Assembly: GCA_016872775.1 (NCBI GenBank)
Contig: VGZA01000025.1
Location: forward strand, 1 to 64,000
DNA length: 64,000 bases
Direction of reading: 5' to 3'
Source: Planctomycetota bacterium
GTDB lineage: Bacteria > Planctomycetota > Planctomycetia > Pirellulales > Pirellulaceae
Part shown: positions 38,086 to 47,521 of the stretch, in pieces
How the letters are laid out: the number at the start of each line of letters is the position of its first letter
How positions within the stretch are numbered: position 1 is the stretch's first letter
Notes under the pieces: model-generated
Database searches by the model: none
What the model saw: only the letters and a program-made list of their open reading frames with translations
Told to the model about the DNA's origin: nothing
Made by a program: the position numbers and the translations under genes

Positions 38086-39366
38086 ATGAAATATGCGATT
38101 GTGATTCCGGACGGCTGTGCGGACGAACCTCAGGAGAGCTTAGGCGGGCGGACACCATTGCAGGCGGCGCATACGCCGGCGATGGATGCCATCGCGGCGG
38201 CCGGGATTGTGGGGCGGGCCAATCATGTGCCGGCGCACCTGCCGCCGGGATCGGACGTCGCCAATCTGAGTCTGCTCGGCTACGATCCCGAAACGCATTT
38301 CACCGGTCGCGCGCCACTGGAGGCCGCCGCTCAGGGTATTCCGCTCGGCGCGGAAGATTGGGCGATCCGCTGCAATCTGATAACGATCGAACGGCAGGTG
38401 ATGCGCGAGTTCACCGCGGGTCACATTTCCACGCCGGAAGCGCGCGAGTTGTTGCACGCTGCGCAGGAGCGGTTGGGCGGACCCGATCTGCAGTTCCTTC
38501 CCGGAGTCAGCTACCGCAACCTGTTGATCTGGCGCGCCCAAGGCAACCCCGCGCCGTTTTCGCGTGATACGCGCACAGTCCCACCGCACGACCTTACCGA
38601 CCAGGAAGTCTTGGATGCGTTTCCACGCGGGCCGGGCTGTGATCTGTTGACGGGATTGATGGAGGCCAGCGAAGAGGTCTTTGCCGAACACCCCGTCAAT
38701 CGCGCGCGGAGGGAAGCGGGCAAGCCGCCAGCGACCCATGTCTGGCTGTGGGGATTGGGACGGGCACCCAACCTGCCGGGATTCCTCGAGAAATATCGCC
38801 GGACGGGTACGATGATCACGGCGGTCGACCTGCTCCGCGGACTGGCCGCCTTGCTCGGTTGGCGTCGGCTGGAAGTTCCCGGCGCGACCGGTTACCTCGA
38901 TACCGATTACGCGGCAAAGGGGCGGGCGGCGGTCGCCGCCCTGGCCGATTCGGATATCGTTTGCGTCCATGTCGAGGCGCCGGATGAAGCGTCGCACGAA
39001 GGCCGGGTCGACGCGAAAATAGAGGCGCTGGAACGGATCGATTCCTTGATTGTAGCGCCGTTGCATGCGGCCCTTGCCGAATACGGCGACTATCGAATCC
39101 TTGTTTCGCCCGACCACCCTACCCCGGTGCGCACCAGGACCCACAGCCAAGGTTTTGTTCCATTCTGCGTTGCCGGTTGGGGAATGAATCGATCGAGCCT
39201 CGTCGCGCCTGTTGGTGATCCAGTTCGAGGTCCGGTTGGGCATACCGGTCCTCGTACCGGCTATCACGAACTGGCCGCGACCCATTCACCGTATGCGTTC
39301 CCCGCCGGTTGGCAGTTAATGCGCCACTTCCTCGAGGAACCGCTCGACCGCTGGCCAACCACCTGA
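38086..39366 (+). CDS. ApgM-like phosphoglycerate mutase family, candidate homoserine kinase analogue
   Basis: A 426-residue member of the archaeal-type cofactor-independent phosphoglycerate mutase branch of the alkaline phosphatase superfamily. The metal/nucleophile blocks are IPDGCADEP, GSDVANLSLLGYDP (Ser), HVEAPDEASHEG and SPDHPTPV. Between hom and aspartokinase genes, such proteins have been proposed in subsystem annotation as a functional analogue of homoserine kinase, which is otherwise missing here. The 6-base gap after hom supports one operon. Glycolytic mutase activity is the alternative. Confidence 0.8.
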   Translation: MKYAIVIPDGCADEPQESLGGRTPLQAAHTPAMDAIAAAGIVGRANHVPAHLPPGSDVANLSLLGYDPETHFTGRAPLEAAAQGIPLGAEDWAIRCNLITIERQVMREFTAGHISTPEARELLHAAQERLGGPDLQFLPGVSYRNLLIWRAQGNPAPFSRDTRTVPPHDLTDQEVLDAFPRGPGCDLLTGLMEASEEVFAEHPVNRARREAGKPPATHVWLWGLGRAPNLPGFLEKYRRTGTMITAVDLLRGLAALLGWRRLEVPGATGYLDTDYAAKGRAAVAALADSDIVCVHVEAPDEASHEGRVDAKIEALERIDSLIVAPLHAALAEYGDYRILVSPDHPTPVRTRTHSQGFVPFCVAGWGMNRSSLVAPVGDPVRGPVGHTGPRTGYHELAATHSPYAFPAGWQLMRHFLEEPLDRWPTT

Positions 39367-39487
39367 CCGGGGCCCCTGGGGAATGCGGCCCAAGTCCGCT
39401 AAAATTCCTGCCTTCCCACTCCCATTCCGCCGGCAGCGCTGCCCGTGGGTGGTCGTCCAACCGATGGAAACTTGAAACGTCCCAGCC

Positions 39488-41272
39488 ATGGCAATCATCG
39501 TGCAGAAATTCGGCGGAACCAGCGTGGCGACGCCCGAGAAAATCCTGGCGGCGGCCCGTAAGGCGATCCGCGCTCAGAAAGAAAACAATCAGGTCGTGAT
39601 GGTCGTCTCGGCGATGGGGCACAGCACGGACGAGCTGATCGAACTGGCCCGTCAAATCACTGATCGCCCGCCGGCTCGCGAAATGGACATGTTGCTTTCG
39701 ACCGGCGAGCAGGTCAGTGTCGCGTTGATGGCGATGGCGATCCACGCACTCGGTTCGCACGCCGTCAGCCTCACCGGCGCGCAGATCGGAATCCGCACGG
39801 ACGCGACGCACACCAAGGCCCGCATCAAATCGATTTCGACCCGCCGCATGCAGCAGCTGCTCGACGCCGGCAACATCGTGATCGCCGCCGGTTTTCAAGG
39901 CATCGACGAGGATTTGAACATCACCACGCTGGGACGCGGCGGAAGCGACACGACCGCCGTCGCGCTCGCCGCGGTGTTGCGGGCGGAGGCCTGCGAAATC
40001 TATACCGACGTCGACGGCGTCTACACTACCGATCCACGGCTCCTGCCCGAGGCGCGTCGCGTTCCCCGCATCAGCTACGACGAAATGCTGGAACTGGCGA
40101 GCCTGGGATCGGGGGTCATGCACAACCGATCGATCGAATTCGGCAAGAAGTACGGTGTCGCCATCCATGTCCGCAACAGCCAGTCGGACGCTCCCGGGAC
40201 GATGATCGTCGCGGAACCGGAATCCCGCGACGTCGCCGTCTGCGGCGCGGCGCTGATCAAGGATGAAGCGCGAGTCAGCGTGACCGGTGTCCCCGACGTC
40301 CCCGGCACCAGCCTCGATATTTTTTCGCGCATCGCGGCCCGCAACGTCACGGTGGACATGATCGTGCAGGACGTCGGCGAGGGCGGCAAGGCCGACATCT
40401 CGTTCACCGTACCCAAGAACGAGTTGCAGCTGACTTTGGAAGCGGTTCAGGATTCGATTCGTGTTTTTGGAACGGGAACCGTGACACACGATCTGAACGT
40501 CGCCAAGGTTTCCGTCGTGGGGCTTGGTATGGCGCGGCAGACTGGAGTCGCCGAACGGATGTTCCGCACGCTCGCCGACCAGCAGATCAACATCCAGATG
40601 ATCACCACCAGCGAAATCAAAATCTCCGCGCTCGTCAGCCGGGATCACGCGCAGGCGGCCCTGCGTGCCGTGCACGAGGCATTCCAGCTGGAGAAGGCTC
40701 CCCCCGCGCGGGCCGAACCGGAATCGAGTGCGGTGAACGCGGCCGATCCCAGTGACGCCGCCGATGTCGTGACGCGCCTGCAAGGGATCGACATGGAGGA
40801 GTTGTTCATCGACGACATCGCGCTCGACGAGACCCAGGCGCGGATCACGATCAAGGAGGCGCCCGACGCGCCTGGCATCGCTGCCCGCGTGTTTGAGGAG
40901 GTCGCGGCCGCGGGGATTTTTGTCGATATGATTGTGCAGAGCCACGGCGGCGCTGGCCGCGCCAGTTTGAGTTTCACCGTCCCGCAGAGCCGTCTGCAAA
41001 AGGCGCTGAATGTCGCCCAGAGGATTGCCAGCGAAATGGCCTGCGCCCAGGTTACCAGTTGTCCGCGTGTCGCCAAACTCTCCGTGTCCGGTGTCGGACT
41101 GCGTTCCCATACCAGCGTCGCGATCCGGATGTTCCGGGCACTTTCGGAAGCCGGCATCAACCTGGAACTGATCAGCACCAGCGAGGTGCGAGTGAATGTC
41201 ATTGTCGATGGCAGCCAGGGACCGCGGGCACTCGACTGCCTGCAGACCGCCTTCGCGGATGTGTTGCGCTGA
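39488..41272 (+). CDS. lysC: aspartate kinase with four ACT domains
   Basis: A 594-residue aspartokinase. Kinase domain 1-250: VQKFGGTSVATPEKI, LSTGEQVS, LGRGGSDTTAVALAA and YTDVDGVYTTDPR. Two tandem ACT pairs follow (about 265-400 and 440-594), each with the SVTGVPDVPG/ITIKEAPDAPG start and a second VSVVGLGM/LSVSGVGL strand. The usual enzyme has only one ACT pair, so the regulatory half is duplicated. It phosphorylates aspartate for threonine, methionine and lysine synthesis. It is the third gene behind hom; the SDR gene converges with its stop directly abutting (TGA then TCA). Confidence 0.92.
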   Translation: MAIIVQKFGGTSVATPEKILAAARKAIRAQKENNQVVMVVSAMGHSTDELIELARQITDRPPAREMDMLLSTGEQVSVALMAMAIHALGSHAVSLTGAQIGIRTDATHTKARIKSISTRRMQQLLDAGNIVIAAGFQGIDEDLNITTLGRGGSDTTAVALAAVLRAEACEIYTDVDGVYTTDPRLLPEARRVPRISYDEMLELASLGSGVMHNRSIEFGKKYGVAIHVRNSQSDAPGTMIVAEPESRDVAVCGAALIKDEARVSVTGVPDVPGTSLDIFSRIAARNVTVDMIVQDVGEGGKADISFTVPKNELQLTLEAVQDSIRVFGTGTVTHDLNVAKVSVVGLGMARQTGVAERMFRTLADQQINIQMITTSEIKISALVSRDHAQAALRAVHEAFQLEKAPPARAEPESSAVNAADPSDAADVVTRLQGIDMEELFIDDIALDETQARITIKEAPDAPGIAARVFEEVAAAGIFVDMIVQSHGGAGRASLSFTVPQSRLQKALNVAQRIASEMACAQVTSCPRVAKLSVSGVGLRSHTSVAIRMFRALSEAGINLELISTSEVRVNVIVDGSQGPRALDCLQTAFADVLR

Positions 41273-42046
41273 TCAGCCGCCCAGTCCCGCGCCGCCGCCC
41301 ATCGCCACATCCTCGCCGGTGAACCGGCCATGGGCCGCGACATACAGGGCAAGCTCGGCGACTTCCGCGGCGCTGTTCATGCGATGGTCGAGGCAGATCT
41401 GCCGCACCGCTTCATGCACATGCGGCGGCTGCCGCTCCATCATGGCGGTCGCCGTCGGTCCGGGTGAGATACTGTTGATGCGGACTCCGGATCCCCGCAG
41501 TTGCATCGCGCAGGAATTCACGAACGCAGCGATGCCGGCCTTGGTCGCGTTGTAGACCGGGTTGACCCGCGAACCGGATCGAGCGCGGGTTCCCGCAATC
41601 GATCCCAGCAGCAGGATACTCCCGTGACGCCGCTCCGCCATCCAGCCGGCGCATGCCTGAACGCAATAAAACGCCCCGTTCAGATTCACCTCGACCGAAC
41701 GCCTCCAGTCGTCGGTGTCCGTCTCCAGAAAAGGCTCGATCGTCAGAACGCCGGCCGTATAGAACAAAAAATCGACAACCGCCAGCTCCGAGCGGAGTTC
41801 GCGGAACCGTTGCTGGACCTGGGCGGCGTCGCGCACATCGAGCGTACAAGACAACAGGCGAGCGGATCGTTGCGGCAGCCCCTCCAGCCAACGACGAGTC
41901 GACTCCACCGCCGTCGAATCGTGATCGATCAGGACCAGACTTCCCGCCAGATCGACCAAAGACACGGCAATTTCGCGACCAATCCCCCCGCATCCGACCA
42001 GGACCACCGTCGAACCACGATAACCATCGGCAATTCGCTCAAACAT
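41273..42046 (-). CDS. SDR-family oxidoreductase
   Basis: A 257-residue short-chain dehydrogenase. The cofactor loop is VLVGCGGIGREIAV (a GxGGIG variant) and Asp41-type acidic residue (LIDHD) suggests NAD preference. Catalytic Ser-Tyr-Lys are seen as LLLGSIAG and YNATKAG; NSISPGPTATAMM is the usual PG loop. Substrate unknown. Its stop codon abuts that of the aspartokinase gene on the other strand. Confidence 0.88.
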   Translation of the reverse strand: MFERIADGYRGSTVVLVGCGGIGREIAVSLVDLAGSLVLIDHDSTAVESTRRWLEGLPQRSARLLSCTLDVRDAAQVQQRFRELRSELAVVDFLFYTAGVLTIEPFLETDTDDWRRSVEVNLNGAFYCVQACAGWMAERRHGSILLLGSIAGTRARSGSRVNPVYNATKAGIAAFVNSCAMQLRGSGVRINSISPGPTATAMMERQPPHVHEAVRQICLDHRMNSAAEVAELALYVAAHGRFTGEDVAMGGGAGLGG

Positions 42047-42463
42047 CCGCTTGCGTTCTCCTGTGAAGGAGACGGATTATAGCGTATCGATAAGTAGCTC
42101 GAAACTTGTTTCGAGTCGCCCCGGTGAGAGCCTCCGCTTCCTGGGCGTTTGAGAGATCGGAGCAGTGGATTCACGAGCTGTCGCGGCGGACGGCACATCT
42201 CGAAACTTGTTTCGAGCTACGTGCGTCTCGAAACAAGTTTCGAGCTACGTTGGGGCGGTTGCAATTGTGAGCCAGGATGGTTTCAATAGACCAACCCGAA
42301 AAGGGGACCTACTAGCCCAACTTCCCCAACCGACTACCTCAACCGACCGACTTCCCCGCCTTCCCCAACCGTTCGCCTTCCCGAATTCACAACTTTCCCC
42401 TCTCCGACCGTCCCGACAATTTTTTTGAAACCACTTTATCCCCTCTGAGATCCGAGGCCCGTC
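42047..42463. other. non-coding gap with palindromes and pyrimidine-rich tract
   Basis: No gene seen. The first 200 bases carry three palindromic repeats of the CTCGAAACTTGTTTCGAG family. From about 42300 to 42425 the plus strand is a pyrimidine-rich run of CTTCCCCAACCG-like words, low in complexity, ending just upstream of the DUF1080 start. Confidence 0.55.
42098..42244. repeat. three palindromes of the CTCGAAACTTGTTTCGAG family
   Basis: Exact copies at 42098-42115 and 42199-42216 and an inverted-centre copy (CTCGAAACAAGTTTCGAG) at 42227-42244. A further exact copy is at 54494-54511 and a diverged one near 54713-54732. AGCTAC often flanks a copy. Confidence 0.75.
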
Positions 42464-43816
42464 ATGCGAATCGTCATTGTCTATCTTGTCGCAAGCTTGA
42501 TGTTCACCTCCATCGGCCTGCGGAGCGCTACCGCCGAGGAACCGAAAGCGCCGGAAGGATTCACGGTGTTGTTTAACGGCAAGGACCTGGCCGGGTGGCA
42601 CGGTATGCCGCATTTCGATCCACGCGAATTGGCCGCTATGGGTGAACCCCAGCGGAAGATGAAGATCAACGAGTGGACCGCGGACGCGCGACAGCATTGG
42701 ACGGTACAGAATCACGAGTTGATCAACGATGGGCACGGCGCCTACATGACGACCGATCGTGACTTTGGCGACATGGAGTTGTTGATCGAGTACAAAACGG
42801 TCGCCAAAGCCGATAGCGGGATCTACTTGCGCGCGACCCCGCAGGTCCAGATCTGGGACTTTACCAAGGAGGGCGGAAAGTGGGAGATCGGCGCCGACAA
42901 GGGTTCCGGCGGATTGTGGAACAACAGCCCCGGAGCGCCCGGCAAAGACCCGCTCGTGCTTGCCGACAAGCCATTTGGCGAATGGAACAAGGTGCGAATC
43001 GTCCAGGTTGGATCGCGGACCACGGTCTATCTGAACGACAAACTGGTCGTCAATCACGCCGTCATGGAGAACTTCTGGGATCGATCCGCGCCGCTGCTGG
43101 GTCGCGGGCCGATCCAGCTGCAGACGCATGGCGGCGAAATCCGCTGGCGCAATATTTACGTCCGCGAAATTTCCGCCGCGGAGGCGGTCAAGATCCTCGC
43201 CAATGGCGGCCCTGCCGCCGGTTCCACCGCGGCCTCGACCGGTTTCAAGCCGCTATTCGACGGCAAGTCGCTCGAGGGTTGGGCCGGAGCTGTGGACGGT
43301 TACCAAGTCGTCGACGGTTCGGTCCGTTGCAAGCAAGGCGGCGGCGGCGTCCTGCATACCAAGGATGAATACGGCGATTTCGCGGCCCGCTTCGAGTTCA
43401 AACTGCCTCCTGGCGGCAACAACGGACTCGCAATCCGCTATCCCGGCCAGGGCGACACCGCCTATGTCGGCATGTGCGAATTACAGATTCTCGACAACGA
43501 AAGTCCACAATACGCGAAACTTGATGCGCGACAATATCATGGTTCGGCTTACGGCATGGCGGCGGCCAAACGAGGATTCCTGCACAAGCCGGGCGAATGG
43601 AACTTCCAGGAAGTCACCATCAAAGGTTCGACGATCAAAGTCGAACTCAACGGCTCCATGATCCTGGATACCGACTTGGCCAAGATCACGGAATACCTGG
43701 GGAACAGCCCGCACCCGGGTAAGACGCGTACCAGCGGTTACTTCGGTTTCGCCGGTCATGGCGATGCCGTCGAGTTTCGCAATATTTCGATCCGCCGCAT
43801 CGAGTCGGAAAAGTAA
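42464..43816 (+). CDS. secreted two-domain DUF1080 protein (3-keto-disaccharide hydrolase family)
   Basis: A 450-residue exported protein with a signal peptide (MRIVIVYLVASLMFTS). It has two tandem DUF1080 concanavalin-like domains: residues 30-235 (GFTVLFNGKDLAGWHG, DFGDMELLIEYKT) and 255-446 (GFKPLFDGKSLEGWAGA, EYGDFAARFEFKL). DUF1080 members act on glycosides or bind sugars; some are 3-keto-disaccharide hydrolases. Two-domain versions are frequent in planctomycetes. It stands alone downstream of a repeat-rich gap. Confidence 0.88.
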   Translation: MRIVIVYLVASLMFTSIGLRSATAEEPKAPEGFTVLFNGKDLAGWHGMPHFDPRELAAMGEPQRKMKINEWTADARQHWTVQNHELINDGHGAYMTTDRDFGDMELLIEYKTVAKADSGIYLRATPQVQIWDFTKEGGKWEIGADKGSGGLWNNSPGAPGKDPLVLADKPFGEWNKVRIVQVGSRTTVYLNDKLVVNHAVMENFWDRSAPLLGRGPIQLQTHGGEIRWRNIYVREISAAEAVKILANGGPAAGSTAASTGFKPLFDGKSLEGWAGAVDGYQVVDGSVRCKQGGGGVLHTKDEYGDFAARFEFKLPPGGNNGLAIRYPGQGDTAYVGMCELQILDNESPQYAKLDARQYHGSAYGMAAAKRGFLHKPGEWNFQEVTIKGSTIKVELNGSMILDTDLAKITEYLGNSPHPGKTRTSGYFGFAGHGDAVEFRNISIRRIESEK

Positions 43817-43853
43817 CGATGGCGGCGGGCCTTTCTCGCCACGCGAACAGCGA

Positions 43854-44261
43854 CTATTTTCCCGCCTCTTCCACAACTTGCTCGGCCACATAGATTGGAA
43901 GAGGCGGGTCGCAGCTCACGGCGACGGCGATCGCGTCGGACGGTCGCGAATCGACTTCGATCAACTCGCCATCGCGTTTAATTCGCAGCAGGGCGTAGTA
44001 GGTGCGTTCCTGCAGCGAACTGATCATGACGCTGTCCAGTTCACCGCCAAGTTGCGTGACGACTTGGATCAGCAGATCGTGCGTCAGCGGTCGCGGTGGC
44101 GGCGGCTGATTCTTCTTGACGCGACGCTCGATATGGTTCGCTTCCCACATCCCGATCACGATGGGGAATTGGCGTTCGCCGTCGACTTCGCGCAGGTAAA
44201 TGATCTGTTCCGGACTGATGTCGCTGGTAATGATCCGGGAGAGTTTCATGAGCACGGGCAT
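43854..44261 (-). CDS. bifunctional nuclease (BFN/DUF151) domain protein
   Basis: A 135-residue protein carrying the BFN domain: REVDGERQFPIVIGMWEANHI, THDLLIQVVTQLGGEL and YYALLRIKRDGELIEVDSRP followed by SDAIAVAV. DUF151 proteins were named for a plant nuclease; bacterial members are usually of unknown role. GAGG lies upstream of the ATG. It sits 104 bases behind valS on the same strand. Confidence 0.85.
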   Translation of the reverse strand: MPVLMKLSRIITSDISPEQIIYLREVDGERQFPIVIGMWEANHIERRVKKNQPPPPRPLTHDLLIQVVTQLGGELDSVMISSLQERTYYALLRIKRDGELIEVDSRPSDAIAVAVSCDPPLPIYVAEQVVEEAGK

Positions 44262-44365
44262 GGCCTGATTCCTCGAGGAAAATCGCGGTGGGTCGACGCG
44301 ACTTATTATAGAGCGACGGGTGGGGTTCGGGGAACGGCGTTGGGAATGGCACGGGCGGCGAGCGT

Positions 44366-47300
44366 CTATTTCGACTTCCGCAGTTCGCGCAGCGATGCGC
44401 GGGTGGCCTGCAGCTGTTCGCCGTATTTGTTCTGCTTTTCCCGTTCCGCGGCGACCACGGGGGCCGGTGCCCGCTCGGCGAACCCTGGCGCGGCCAGTTT
44501 TCGTTCGATGGCCTGGAGCAACTCACTGAATTTCCGTTCCTCTTTCTCCAGCCGCGCGATCTCGGCATCCAGGTCGATCAGGCCGCTCAGGTCGACAAAT
44601 ACTTCGGCCCCCTCCAGGCTTAACATGGCGTGGGTTTTGGGGATGTCAATGGTGGGGCCGATCTGCGCGAGCGAAGCGTTGGCCATCGACTGAAAGTAGA
44701 TCGCCATCGGCCGCAGCAGTTCGGCGGTTTCCGCATCGGTCCGCACGGCGAATTCGATCGGCTTGCGGGGTGCGATATTCTGCCGGCTGCGGATGTCGCG
44801 CAAGGCGCCGAGCATGGTCTGGAAGCGGGCGAAGCGCTGTTCCATTTCGGTATCGACCCAATCCGAGGTGCTCGCGGGCCACGTAGCGCGCATGATCGAC
44901 TCCGCGGCCCGTTCCCGATTTCCGAGTCCTCGTACGGGCAATTGGGCGTTCAGTAATTGCCAGATTTCCTCGGTGACGAAGGGGATCATCGGGTGCAGGA
45001 GCCGGAGCAGCTGGTCCAAGACGTGGGCAAGCACACGCTGGGCCGACGTCCGACCGTCCGCCGCCTGCAGCCGTCCCTTGGCCATTTCCAGATAGAAACT
45101 GCAGAACTCGTCCCACGTGAAGTCGTACAGCACGCGGGCCGCTTCTCCGAAACGATAAGACTCGAGCGCCTCGGTGGTCTGCCGGTTCACGGTCGCTAAT
45201 CGGCTGAGTATCCAGCGATCCTCGACGGTGAGTTCCGCCGGTTCCACGTCTCCGGGTTCGAATTCGCGCAGGTTGATCAGCGCGAATCGTGCGGCATTCC
45301 AGAGCTTATTGCAGAAGTTGCGGGAGACCTCGAACCGTTCGCTGACAACCAGCCCGCGCGGAAGCGCGTTGTCCTCGGCACTGCGCGCCCACTGCGTCGA
45401 GAACTCTCGATTACATTTGCCGCACTTGATCCGCGGCAATTCGCGGTTCGCGCGCGTCTGATCGAGCAACGATTGGCAATGCGGGCATTCGAACTGCACC
45501 GGCATGCGCACGTCCTGCGTCTCCGTGCAGAGGTAGGCCAGTCCGTAACGCAACGCGTCGGGACCGAACTTCCCGATCACGTCCAGAGGATCGACGCCGT
45601 TCCCTTTGGACTTCGACATCGTCTCGCCGTCGCGATCCAAGATTTTGGGGTGGATGTAGACGTTGCGGAACGGGACGTCGCCCACGTTGTGCAATCCGGT
45701 AATCACCATTCGCGCCACCCATAAGGTGATAATGTCGCGGCTGGTGATCAGCACACTGGTCGGATAGAAACAGGCCAATTCGGCGGTCTTCTCCGGCCAT
45801 CCGAGCGTGGAGTGGGGCCAGAGCGCCGAGCTGAACCAGGTGTCGAGCACATCCTGTTCGCGCGTAAAACCGTCCGTCTCCAGGATCGACTCCAACGGAG
45901 AGTCGTCGTCGGCAATGCAGACATGAATGGTCGCAAAAGTCTCGGCTCTCCCCGCCGATCGACCATCGACATTCATGAACCGTGACTCGGCCGCGCGACG
46001 AGCCTCTTCCTCGACGTAATACGCCGCCCGCTGTTCGGTGACCCGCGGATCGGCGGATAGTTTTTCGACGTAACGCCGCGTCTCTTCCTGCGTGTCGAAG
46101 GCCCGCGACCATACCGGGATCTGGTGCCCCCACCACAACTGACGGCTCACCGGCCAGTCGCGCTTTTCACCCAGCCAGTCGAGATAACTTCTGGCATACC
46201 GAGGCGGCGTAATCGTCACGCGGCCGTCGCGCACGCCATCCATCGCCGACTGGGCCAATCGGTCCATGCGCACAAACCACTGGTCGGCAATGTACGGCTC
46301 GATCGGCGTCTTGCTGCGATCGGAATGAGCCAGATCGATCTCGCGGTCCTCGGTCTGTTCCAGCAATCCCGCCGCCTCCATGTCGGCCACGACGCGCTCC
46401 CGCGCAGCGCGGATCTTCAGGCCCTGGTACGGGCCGGCGTTGGTATTCAACGTGCCGTCCGAGTTGAGGATATTGATCATCGGCAGGGACCGCCGTCGCC
46501 CAACGTCGTAGTCATTGGGGTCGTGCGCGGGGGTGATTTTCACGCAGCCGCTTCCCATCTCGGGCTTCGCCCATTCGTCCGCCACAAGCGGGATTTCTCG
46601 GTCGACCAGCGGAAGGCGAAGTTTACGACCGGCGATCGCCATGTCGCGCAGGCGGATCAAGCCAGGCAGCACATTCCTCCGCCGCTCTTCCAGTTGCTGT
46701 AGTTCCCGCTCCAGATCGGGCTTCTCTTTGGCGGCGGCCCGCTCCAGACGGTTGCGCAACTCGTGCTCCCAGGCGTCCAGCGCCGCGGCCGGATCGGGAT
46801 GCACTGCGACTGCCGTGTCGCCCAGCATCGTCTCGGGCCGCGTTGTCGCGATCGTCACGTATTCCGGTTCGCCGGCCTGAGGGGCGATGACCGGATAGCG
46901 GAAATGCCAGAAGTTACCCTTCACCGTCTCGTGGAACACTTCGTCGTCGCTGACGGTCGTCTGCAGGAAAGTATCCCAGTTGACCAGCCGCAGACCGCGA
47001 TAGATCAGTGATTCGCGGAACAGGTCGAAGAAAGTTCTGCGTACCGCGCGGGCGCAGACCGCGTCGAGTGTAAAACGCGTGCGACGCCAGTCGCAACTGC
47101 ACCCCATCTGTTTCAGCTGGCGGAGTATTCGCGCCTCGTACTGATCTTTCCATTGCCAGATCCGCTCCACCAGCTTCGTTCGGCCCAAGTCGTGCCGCGT
47201 CTTGCCCTCCTCCTCTTTCAAGCGGCGTTCGACGACCGCTTGCGTCGCGATGCCGGCATGGTCGGTCCCCGGCATCCAGAGGGCGTTGAAGCCTTGCATC

Positions 47301-47521
47301 CGCTTCCAGCGGATCATGATATCCTGCAGGGTGTTGTTCAGTGCATGCCCAAGATGCAAGGCGCCGGTGACATTGGGAGGTGGGATCACGATTGTGAAGG
47401 GAGTTCGCGCAGGATCGGGATCGGCCTGGAAACAACCCAGTTCCTCCCAGCGGCTCGCGATCCTTGGACAGGCTTCGGCGTGATCGAAGCGATTGGGCAG
47501 TTCTTCCGGAGAAAAAGTCAT
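44366..47521 (-). CDS. valS: valyl-tRNA synthetase with a zinc-ribbon insertion
   Basis: A 1051-residue class-I synthetase charging tRNA-Val. PPNVTGALHLGHAL holds the HIGH-type motif and MSKSKGNGVDP the KMSKS motif near residue 635; the editing CP1 domain has TTRPETMLGDTA and HVLF-like blocks, and the end is the ValRS coiled coil (LDAEIARLEKEERKFSELL). A roughly 50-residue insertion after KMSKS contains CPHC and CGKC (residues 674-705) and interrupts the expected join to RNFCNKLWNAARF. The ATG overlaps the cimA stop as ATGA, so the genes are coupled. Confidence 0.94.
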   Translation of the reverse strand: MTFSPEELPNRFDHAEACPRIASRWEELGCFQADPDPARTPFTIVIPPPNVTGALHLGHALNNTLQDIMIRWKRMQGFNALWMPGTDHAGIATQAVVERRLKEEEGKTRHDLGRTKLVERIWQWKDQYEARILRQLKQMGCSCDWRRTRFTLDAVCARAVRRTFFDLFRESLIYRGLRLVNWDTFLQTTVSDDEVFHETVKGNFWHFRYPVIAPQAGEPEYVTIATTRPETMLGDTAVAVHPDPAAALDAWEHELRNRLERAAAKEKPDLERELQQLEERRRNVLPGLIRLRDMAIAGRKLRLPLVDREIPLVADEWAKPEMGSGCVKITPAHDPNDYDVGRRRSLPMINILNSDGTLNTNAGPYQGLKIRAARERVVADMEAAGLLEQTEDREIDLAHSDRSKTPIEPYIADQWFVRMDRLAQSAMDGVRDGRVTITPPRYARSYLDWLGEKRDWPVSRQLWWGHQIPVWSRAFDTQEETRRYVEKLSADPRVTEQRAAYYVEEEARRAAESRFMNVDGRSAGRAETFATIHVCIADDDSPLESILETDGFTREQDVLDTWFSSALWPHSTLGWPEKTAELACFYPTSVLITSRDIITLWVARMVITGLHNVGDVPFRNVYIHPKILDRDGETMSKSKGNGVDPLDVIGKFGPDALRYGLAYLCTETQDVRMPVQFECPHCQSLLDQTRANRELPRIKCGKCNREFSTQWARSAEDNALPRGLVVSERFEVSRNFCNKLWNAARFALINLREFEPGDVEPAELTVEDRWILSRLATVNRQTTEALESYRFGEAARVLYDFTWDEFCSFYLEMAKGRLQAADGRTSAQRVLAHVLDQLLRLLHPMIPFVTEEIWQLLNAQLPVRGLGNRERAAESIMRATWPASTSDWVDTEMEQRFARFQTMLGALRDIRSRQNIAPRKPIEFAVRTDAETAELLRPMAIYFQSMANASLAQIGPTIDIPKTHAMLSLEGAEVFVDLSGLIDLDAEIARLEKEERKFSELLQAIERKLAAPGFAERAPAPVVAAEREKQNKYGEQLQATRASLRELRKSK

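Noticed and set aside
39119-41110. Open frame of 663 codons on the minus strand
   Set aside because: Antisense to the aspartokinase gene, with shadow composition.
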